DNA from: Bacillus mobilis
Lineage (GTDB): Bacteria > Bacillota > Bacilli > Bacillales > Bacillaceae_G
Reading direction: 5' to 3'
NCBI RefSeq assembly: GCF_001884045.1
Contig: NZ_MACF01000025.1
Span: forward strand, 186,001 to 250,000
DNA length: 64,000 bases
Shown: piece by piece, positions 58,273 through 64,000 of the stretch
How the letters are laid out: each line of letters opens with the position of its first letter
Position numbering within the stretch: position 1 is the stretch's first letter
Translations under genes and position numbers: made by a program
Notes under the pieces: model-generated
Databases searched by the model: none
Told to the model about the DNA's origin: nothing
Seen by the model: the letters and a program-made list of their open reading frames with translations, nothing else

Positions 58273-60876
58273 ATGGTAGTCAAAGAGAAAGTTGTAAATG
58301 AAATGCAGGAAGTAAAAGAGATGATTGATACGTTAGTGAATAACGGTCAAAAGGCCTTACAAGCATTAGAAAGTTTTACACAAGAGCAAATTGACAACAT
58401 TGTTCATGAAATGGCATTAGCAGGTGTTGATCAACATATGCCGCTTGCGAAGTTGGCTGTTGAAGAAACGGGTCGTGGTGTATATGAAGATAAATGTATT
58501 AAAAATATTTTTGCTACCGAATATATTTGGCATAGCATAAAAAAAGATAGAACAGTAGGGATTATTCATGAAGATCCTCATGAAGAAATAATAGAAATTG
58601 CGGAACCTGTCGGTGTAGTAGCTGGGGTAACGCCAGTAACGAATCCCACATCGACAACAATGTTTAAAGCATTAATCGCGATAAAAACGAGAAATCCAAT
58701 TATTTTCGCATTTCACCCTTCAGCACAAAACTGTTCCATTGCAGCGGCGAAAACAGTATACGATGCAGCGGTGAAGGCCGGTGCACCAAAACATTGTATT
58801 CAGTGGATTGAAAAACCTTCTGTCGAAGCAACGAAACAATTAATGAACCATGAAGGTGTTGCGCTTGTTTTGGCAACTGGAGGAGCAGGTATGGTGAAAT
58901 CAGCTTATTCTACTGGAAAACCAGCGCTAGGCGTAGGTCCTGGTAATGTACCATGCTATATAGAGAAATCAGCGCACATAAAACGAGCTGTTAATGATTT
59001 AATTTTATCAAAAACATTTGATAACGGTATGATTTGTGCATCAGAACAAGCAATCATTGTAGACAAGGAAATTTATGATGATGTGAAAACAGAAATGATT
59101 GCAAACAATTGCTACTTTGTAACAGAAGAAGAGAGAAGAAAATTAGAAAAGCTTGTTATTAATGAAAATACATGTGCAGTAAATAGTGATATTGTAGGGA
59201 AATCCGCACAGTACATTGCCGCATTAGTTGGAATTACTGTGCCTGAAAATACAAAAATGCTTGTAGCTGAAATACAAGGTATCGGAGCAGCATATCCACT
59301 ATCTCGTGAGAAACTGAGTCCAGTATTAGCTTGTGTAAAAGCAAATTCACTAGAAGAGGGATTTATATATTGCGAAGACATGTTAGACCTTGGTGGCCTA
59401 GGACATTCAGCAGTCATTCATTCTACAAGTAAAGAAGTACAAAAGCAATTTGGATTACGTATGAAAGCTTGCCGTCTTATTGTAAACGCCCCTTCATCAC
59501 AAGGTGGAATCGGTGACATATATAATGGATTTATTCCATCACTTACGCTTGGTTGCGGTTCGTATGGGAAAAACTCAGTTTCTCAAAACGTAACAGCGAC
59601 GCATTTATTAAATATAAAAAGGTTGGCAAATAGAAAAAAGAATATGCAGTGGTTCAAATTGCCACCAAAAATTTATTTTGAAAAACATGCGACAGCATAT
59701 TTAGCAAATATGCCTAACATTTCACGTGCATTTATTGTAACGGATCCAGGAATGGTTGAGCACGGATATGTAGATACGGTTACGCATTATTTACGTAAAC
59801 ATGCAAATGATGTAAAAGTTGAAGTTTTCTTTGAGGTCGAGCCAGATCCATCAGATGAAACTGTCTTTAAAGGGGCGGAAATGATGAGAAGTTTTAAGCC
59901 AGATGTAATTATTGCACTTGGTGGTGGTTCAGCGATGGATGCAGCGAAAGGGATGTGGCTTTTCTATGAGCACCCAGAAACAACATTCTATGGAATTAAA
60001 CAGAAGTTTTTAGATATAAGAAAACGTACATGTAAATATCCGGAATTAGGGAGTAAGGCACAGTTTGTTGCTATTCCAACAACATCAGGAACAGGATCAG
60101 AAGTGACACCATTCGCGGTTATTACAGATAAGAAAAATAATATAAAGTATCCACTCGCAGATTATGAATTAACACCAGATGTAGCAATTGTTGATCCACA
60201 GTTTGTAATGACAGTACCACCACATGTAACAGCAGACACTGGTATGGATGTATTAACGCATGCAATCGAGGCGTATGTATCTGTTCTAGCAAATGACTAT
60301 ACAGATGGATTAGCATTAAAGGCCATTGATCTCGTATTTAAATATTTACCAAGAGCATTTAAAGATGGAAATGACGAAGAAGCACGGGAAAAAATGCATA
60401 ATGCTTCTGCAATCGCAGGGATGGCATTTGCAAATGCTTTCCTAGGTATTAATCACAGCTTAGCACATAAAATTGGACCAGAATTTCATATTCCGCATGG
60501 GCGTGCGAATGCAATTCTTATGCCGCACGTAGTTCGCTATAATGCTATTAAGCCAAGAAAACACGCATTGTTCCCAAAATATGAGTACTTTGTAGCTGAT
60601 GAGCGCTATGCACATATTGCGAGAATGCTCGGGCTTCCAGCAGGTTCAACAGCAGAAGGTGTGGAATCACTCGTCCAAGCAATTATTGAGCTTGGAAAAA
60701 GCTTAAATATAAATATGAGTATTGCAGGACAAGGAGTTGCTAAAGACCAATTTGAAGAGGTTGTTGGATTATTAGCAGAAAGAGCTTTTGAAGATCAATG
60801 TACAACAGCTAATCCCAAATTACCTCTCATTTCAGAGCTGAAAGAAATTTATATGGAAGCATATAAAGGGGAGTAA
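58273..60876 (+). CDS. adhE: Bifunctional acetaldehyde-CoA/alcohol dehydrogenase AdhE
   Basis: 867-residue fermentation enzyme reducing acetyl-CoA to ethanol with two NADH. The N-terminal aldehyde dehydrogenase half (about 1-440) has catalytic Cys255 in DNGMICASEQA. The C-terminal iron alcohol dehydrogenase half (about 455-867) has GGGSAMDAAKG, PTTSGTGSEVTPFAV, GINHSLAHKIG and HGRANAILMPHVVRYNA with metal-binding histidines. Start ATG behind AATAGGAGGAA. Expected to be on when oxygen is low through loss of Rex binding at high NADH. It sits between mccB and yrhC. Confidence 0.97.
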   Translation: MVVKEKVVNEMQEVKEMIDTLVNNGQKALQALESFTQEQIDNIVHEMALAGVDQHMPLAKLAVEETGRGVYEDKCIKNIFATEYIWHSIKKDRTVGIIHEDPHEEIIEIAEPVGVVAGVTPVTNPTSTTMFKALIAIKTRNPIIFAFHPSAQNCSIAAAKTVYDAAVKAGAPKHCIQWIEKPSVEATKQLMNHEGVALVLATGGAGMVKSAYSTGKPALGVGPGNVPCYIEKSAHIKRAVNDLILSKTFDNGMICASEQAIIVDKEIYDDVKTEMIANNCYFVTEEERRKLEKLVINENTCAVNSDIVGKSAQYIAALVGITVPENTKMLVAEIQGIGAAYPLSREKLSPVLACVKANSLEEGFIYCEDMLDLGGLGHSAVIHSTSKEVQKQFGLRMKACRLIVNAPSSQGGIGDIYNGFIPSLTLGCGSYGKNSVSQNVTATHLLNIKRLANRKKNMQWFKLPPKIYFEKHATAYLANMPNISRAFIVTDPGMVEHGYVDTVTHYLRKHANDVKVEVFFEVEPDPSDETVFKGAEMMRSFKPDVIIALGGGSAMDAAKGMWLFYEHPETTFYGIKQKFLDIRKRTCKYPELGSKAQFVAIPTTSGTGSEVTPFAVITDKKNNIKYPLADYELTPDVAIVDPQFVMTVPPHVTADTGMDVLTHAIEAYVSVLANDYTDGLALKAIDLVFKYLPRAFKDGNDEEAREKMHNASAIAGMAFANAFLGINHSLAHKIGPEFHIPHGRANAILMPHVVRYNAIKPRKHALFPKYEYFVADERYAHIARMLGLPAGSTAEGVESLVQAIIELGKSLNINMSIAGQGVAKDQFEEVVGLLAERAFEDQCTTANPKLPLISELKEIYMEAYKGE

Positions 60877-60883
60877 TGCTTGT

Positions 60884-60914
60884 GAAAGAGTCGCAATAAA
60901 GCGGCTCTTTTTCT
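60884..60914 (+). terminator. Terminator of adhE
   Basis: GAAAGAGTCGC/GCGGCTCTTTT stem (one wobble) with a T-rich run. Confidence 0.85.
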
Positions 60915-60999
60915 TTTGGAAAACATCTCCCAGAATGTCGGTATTTACTTGTCTTTAAGTGTAATAGAATATGATACAGTGAAATGAAGGAGTGAAAAT

Positions 61000-61230
61000 A
61001 TGATGAAAGAATTACAAGAAAAAATAGCAGATTATACTCGGTTCGGACAAATCCTGCTCGCTGTAAGTACATTGTTAATGGTTGGCTTGTTGATACCGAA
61101 TGGAGCAAAAGAAGCAATACAATCTTTTGTTATGATGGGGAGCATCGTTATATTTTTAAGTTTATCCTTCTTTTTCTTTCAGCGTGTGAAAGTGATGCGA
61201 GACGAGTTAGAGGGAAATGAATGTGAATAA
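61000..61230 (+). CDS. yrhC: YrhC family small membrane protein
   Basis: 76 residues with two membrane segments (about 17-34 and 43-62). It begins MMKELQEKIADYTRFGQILL and ends in a basic/acidic tail. Known: in B. subtilis yrhC is the last gene of the yrrT-mtnN-mccA-mccB operon; here adhE lies between mccB and yrhC. Function unknown. The ATG follows AAGGAGTG at seven bases. Confidence 0.85.
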   Translation: MMKELQEKIADYTRFGQILLAVSTLLMVGLLIPNGAKEAIQSFVMMGSIVIFLSLSFFFFQRVKVMRDELEGNECE

Positions 61231-61241
61231 TATTAATAAAT

Positions 61242-61286
61242 AAAGCGTTACAAAAAGAAGGAATCTTTTTTGTAACGCTTTTTGTT
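61242..61286 (+). terminator. Terminator of yrhC
   Basis: AAAGCGTTACAAAAAGA pairs with TCTTTTTTGTAACGCTTT (one extra base), followed by a T-rich tail. Confidence 0.9.
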
Positions 61287-61313
61287 TTTTCTAGAAAATG
61301 TATGCGTTTTATA

Positions 61314-61343
61314 TTGACAATGATAATCCTTATCAATTAAAGT
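61314..61343 (+). promoter_or_regulatory. Promoter of the iron ABC transporter operon with overlapping Fur box
   Basis: TTGACA followed 18 bases later by TAAAGT. The spacer holds TGATAATCCTTATCA (61321-61335), one mismatch from the Fur consensus, so Fur would block polymerase directly. Confidence 0.75.
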
Positions 61344-61357
61344 AGAATAGTAGTTAA

Positions 61358-61372
61358 TGATTATCATTATCA
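61358..61372. promoter_or_regulatory. Second Fur box of the iron ABC transporter operon
   Basis: TGATTATCATTATCA, one mismatch from consensus, about 15 bases before the first start codon and 37 bases from the promoter Fur box. Confidence 0.8.
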
Positions 61373-61387
61373 GTTAGAGGTGAAAGA

Positions 61388-62335
61388 ATGAAAAAATCTA
61401 TTACGCTATTCACAGCGATTTTATCTATTTTTTTCTTGTTAATAGGTTGCAATGCAAAGGAAAACGAAAAAGCATCTGCAACAAAAACAGAAAAAGGAAA
61501 AGAGAAAATCGAAGTTACCGACCTGTCAGGAAGAAAGGTAACATTCGATAAAGTGCCAGAGAGTTTTGCAACATTAAGTATGGGAGACATGAATATTATT
61601 CACGCATTAGGTGGGAAAATAGTAGGTCGTCCGGATGCAAAAATAACGCTTCCAGAGGATATAAAGAAAGTACAAGTAATCGGGAATGCACATCAGCCGA
61701 ATTTTGAGCAAATTGCTAGCTTAAAACCGGATGTACTTATTGCTAATAATGGGTTCCAAAAGAATGTTCCAACGGTTGAAGGACAAGGAACGAAAGTAAT
61801 GATTTCTTCTGCAAATTCTGTACAAGATATTCAAAAGAATATTGAATTATACGGAACAATTATGAAGAAAGAGGATAAAGCAAAAGAACTTAACCAAAAG
61901 ATTAATGATCAAATGAAGACATATGAGAAAAAAAGCGATGTGAAAGCATTGCTAGTGTATGGAGCACCAGGTACTTATTTAGCGGCATTACCAACATCTT
62001 TATCAGGTGATATTTTAGAAAAAACAGGCGGGAAAAATATTGCAGCTGAATTTCCGGAAATGAAGGAATATCCGCAATATGCGCAGTTAAGTGTAGAACG
62101 TATTATTGAGGCAAATCCAGATGTGATTTATTTAATTACACATGGAGATCCAAGTAGCGTTAAAAAAGCATTTGAAGGCGAAATGATGAAAAATGAAGCG
62201 TGGAAAAATTTAGATGCAGTAAAACAAAATCGTGTAGTGATTTTGCCCCCCGACTTATTTGGATCAAATCCGGGAACAAAAGTTACAGAAGCGATGGACT
62301 TTATGTATAAAAGTATACAAGATGTAAGGAAATGA
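61388..62335 (+). CDS. Iron (siderophore or haem) ABC transporter substrate-binding lipoprotein
   Basis: 315-residue cluster-III binding protein. Signal peptide with lipobox LLIGC (Cys about 21), Lys-rich linker, then VTDLSGRKVTFDKVPESF, ASLKPDVLIANNG and the second lobe with VKALLVYGAPG and IIEANPDVIYLITHG. It heads a Fur-controlled operon with a FecCD permease and a FecE-type ATPase. The cargo (ferric siderophore, haem or other iron complex) cannot be told by sequence; the pattern ALGGKIVGRPDAKITLPEDI occurs in both haem and siderophore binding proteins. Start ATG behind TAGAGGTGAAAG. Confidence 0.92.
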   Translation: MKKSITLFTAILSIFFLLIGCNAKENEKASATKTEKGKEKIEVTDLSGRKVTFDKVPESFATLSMGDMNIIHALGGKIVGRPDAKITLPEDIKKVQVIGNAHQPNFEQIASLKPDVLIANNGFQKNVPTVEGQGTKVMISSANSVQDIQKNIELYGTIMKKEDKAKELNQKINDQMKTYEKKSDVKALLVYGAPGTYLAALPTSLSGDILEKTGGKNIAAEFPEMKEYPQYAQLSVERIIEANPDVIYLITHGDPSSVKKAFEGEMMKNEAWKNLDAVKQNRVVILPPDLFGSNPGTKVTEAMDFMYKSIQDVRK

Positions 62336-62340
62336 TACGT

Positions 62341-63369
62341 ATGGAAAGTAGTGAAGTAGTAAGGGAAAAGGAACATCCTTTTGCGAAAAAAAGATGGATA
62401 GTAGCAGTTACTTTAGTAGTATTAACGATTTTAGGTCTTTTTTACGGTCTTTTCGCAGGAAGTTTATCCTTTTCATTACGAGATATTCTGATAGGGATAC
62501 AAGATGAAGATTCGACAGTTCATCGAATTGTATGGGATCTTCGTATACCGAGAGTGCTCGTTGGATTTATAGTAGGAACATGTTTAGCAGCATCTGGTGC
62601 CCTGCTACAAGGGGTTATGAGAAACCCTCTTGCAGATCCTGGTATAATCGGGGTTTCATCTGGAGCAGGGCTTGTAGCAATTGTAATTATGATTTTATTC
62701 CCTCAGCATATGGCTTTTTTACCGCTCGGAGCATTTTTAGGAGCTTTCATAACGGCGATGGTCATTTATGCTTTATCATGGCAAAAGGGGGCACCACCTT
62801 CAAGGATTGTCTTAGTAGGTGTGTCAATCAATGCATTAATTGGTGCAGCCACGTCAGCGTTAATGTTGTTACATAGTGATAAAGTACAATCCGTGTTGCC
62901 ATGGTTAGCAGGTGGCATTGGTGGTGTAAGTTGGGCACATTTAAACATGATTATTTATTATGCAATATTCGCTATTATATTAGCCTTCTTTGGTATTAAA
63001 CATATTCGAGTATTAATGCTTGGAGATGAAATGGCGAAATTATTAGGTCATAACGTGGAGAGAAGCCGGTTTTATTTAATAGTCGTAAGTACATTATTAG
63101 CTGGAATTGCGGTTAGTGTTTCTGGTCTTATTGGATTTGTCGGTCTTGTCGTACCACATATGTTACGTTTATTAGTTGGAAATGATTATAAATATTTATT
63201 GCCATTATCATGTCTTGGCGGAGGGATATTACTTGTTTTCGCGGATGCGATAGCTCGAAGTTGGTTCGATCCAATTGAATTGCCTGTTGGTATTTTATTA
63301 TCCTTCTTAGGCGGTCCGTTCTTCTTATATTTAATTCATAGAGGAGGAAAACGAAGTGATTTCCGTTAA
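62341..63369 (+). CDS. FecCD-family iron ABC transporter permease
   Basis: 342-residue membrane protein with nine or ten segments. Family motifs: IVWDLRIPRVLVGFIVGTCL, SGALLQGVMRNPLADPGIIG, and the ATPase-coupling segment SGLIGFVGLVVPHMLRLLVG. An ATG at 62332 overlaps the stop of the binding-protein gene, but the AAGGAA site better fits the ATG at 62341. The ATPase gene overlaps its 3' end by 14 bases. Confidence 0.95.
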   Translation: MESSEVVREKEHPFAKKRWIVAVTLVVLTILGLFYGLFAGSLSFSLRDILIGIQDEDSTVHRIVWDLRIPRVLVGFIVGTCLAASGALLQGVMRNPLADPGIIGVSSGAGLVAIVIMILFPQHMAFLPLGAFLGAFITAMVIYALSWQKGAPPSRIVLVGVSINALIGAATSALMLLHSDKVQSVLPWLAGGIGGVSWAHLNMIIYYAIFAIILAFFGIKHIRVLMLGDEMAKLLGHNVERSRFYLIVVSTLLAGIAVSVSGLIGFVGLVVPHMLRLLVGNDYKYLLPLSCLGGGILLVFADAIARSWFDPIELPVGILLSFLGGPFFLYLIHRGGKRSDFR

Positions 63370-64000
63370 CAAAGTGTTTTACGCACACTCTGAAAGATTT
63401 CAAATGCAAAATATGAATGTACATATTAAAGCTGGAGAGGTCGTAAGTTTAATTGGGCCGAATGGATCTGGGAAATCTACTTTGCTTCGTTTAGTGGCAA
63501 GACTACTTAAACAAAGCGAAGGGGATATCATTCTAGATGGAAAAAATATTCATACGATGAAAAGTGCCGATGTAGCGAAGCAATTAGCGATGTTACCACA
63601 AATGCATGATCATCAATTAGATTTAACAGTGAAAGAATTAATCGAATTTGGAAGAGGCCCTCATAAATCATGGAGCAGTCGCTTAAATAAAGAAGATGAA
63701 GAAATTGTTGATTGGGCATTGTCAGTTACAAATCTTGGAGGGTATGAATATCGTCTTTTACAATCTTTATCAGGAGGAGAAAGACAACGTGCCTGGATTG
63801 CAATGACGCTAGCACAACGTACAAATGTCTTATTATTAGATGAGCCAACAACCTTTTTGGATATCGTTCACCAATTGGAAGTAATGGAACTTGTGAAACG
63901 GTTAAATGAGGAGTTTGGCATGACAATTGTAATGGTTTTACATGATATTAACCAAGCGGCTCAATATAGTGATCGTTTACTTGTATTAAAGCGAGGGCAG
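63356..64000 (+). CDS. Iron ABC transporter ATPase (FecE/FepC type), 3' end outside window
   Basis: First 215 codons of the ATPase. Start is GTG behind GAGGAGGAAAACGA, inside the permease gene. Walker A LIGPNGSGKSTLLRL (about 27-41), Q-loop MLPQMHDHQ, signature LSGGERQRAWIAM, Walker B VLLLDEPTTFLDI and H-loop MVLHDINQAA are all intact. The frame stays open to the last base of the window. It energises the FecCD permease just upstream. Confidence 0.95.
   Translation, partial: MISVNKVFYAHSERFQMQNMNVHIKAGEVVSLIGPNGSGKSTLLRLVARLLKQSEGDIILDGKNIHTMKSADVAKQLAMLPQMHDHQLDLTVKELIEFGRGPHKSWSSRLNKEDEEIVDWALSVTNLGGYEYRLLQSLSGGERQRAWIAMTLAQRTNVLLLDEPTTFLDIVHQLEVMELVKRLNEEFGMTIVMVLHDINQAAQYSDRLLVLKRGQ

Overview
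The window is chromosomal DNA from a low-GC, endospore-forming Firmicute, almost certainly a member of the Bacillus cereus group. The evidence is the AT-rich codon use, many sporulation genes (safA, coxA, bofC, spoVB, rsfA, a class B PBP of the PbpI type), T-box leaders on two aminoacyl-tRNA synthetase units, a gene order that follows the B. subtilis nadA-safA-coxA ... ruvAB-queA-tgt-yajC ... secDF-recJ-apt-rel-dtd-hisS-aspS ... cymR-mnmA-recD2-alaS ... greA-pbpI ... mccAB region, and short palindromic repeats of the kind known from this group. No phage, insertion sequence, tRNA, rRNA or CRISPR array was seen. Most of it is conserved core genome. The assignments rest on sequence and synteny recalled from memory; no database was searched.

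Layout. 1-3.0 kb: NAD biosynthesis operon nadB(partial)-nadC-nadA. 3.2-6.4 kb: spore coat/cortex genes safA (with two long internal tandem repeats) and coxA, then a convergent small membrane protein. 6.5-6.7 kb: an apparently free-standing small RNA with its own promoter and two tandem terminators. 6.8-8.3 kb: bofC and an orphan, Fur-controlled siderophore-binding lipoprotein. 8.5-12.8 kb: ruvA-ruvB-DUF2905-queA-tgt-yajC (Holliday junction processing, queuosine synthesis, Sec accessory subunit). 12.9-16.1 kb: membrane proteins, spoVB and a ComN-like regulator. 16.3-18.6 kb: secDF behind a long leader with a possible 14-codon leader ORF. 18.7-25.7 kb: a CDF metal exporter behind a palindromic repeat, then recJ, apt, rel and dtd. 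25.9-29.5 kb: a small protein, a T-box leader with overlapping Asp/His specifier codons, hisS and aspS. 29.5-33 kb: a long hairpin, tcdA, a small membrane ORF lacking a normal start codon, rsfA and rarA. 33.3-39.7 kb: cymR, cysteine desulfurase, mnmA, a TPR protein, recD2 and small proteins. 40-45.7 kb: an AI-2E family permease, a PH-like protein, T-box/alaS, ireB-like gene, ruvX, DUF1292. 46-50.8 kb: mltG, the wobble-uridine operon trmR-trhP1-trhP2, and udk. 51-54.4 kb: greA, pbpI, yrrS-like, DUF2536. 54.5-58 kb: the methionine-to-cysteine operon (SAM methyltransferase, mtnN, mccA, mccB). 58.3-61.2 kb: adhE behind two perfect Rex-type palindromes, and yrhC. 61.3-64 kb: a Fur-controlled iron ABC importer, cut by the window end.

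Functional links. Sulfur metabolism is represented by cymR, the reverse transsulfuration operon that CymR controls in B. subtilis, and a cysteine desulfurase next to mnmA for 2-thiouridine in tRNA. tRNA wobble modification is a second theme: queA/tgt (queuosine), mnmA (s2U34) and trmR/trhP1/trhP2 (ho5U/mo5U34), together with tcdA (ct6A37). Recombination and repair genes (ruvA, ruvB, ruvX, recJ, rarA, recD2) are scattered through the window.

No clearly new multi-gene system was found. The items most worth a second look are the small RNA at about 6555-6670, the start-less small membrane ORF at 30605-30784 with a repeat-rich control region, the secDF leader ORF, the overlapping specifier in the hisS-aspS T-box, and the internal terminator in the mtnN-mccA operon.
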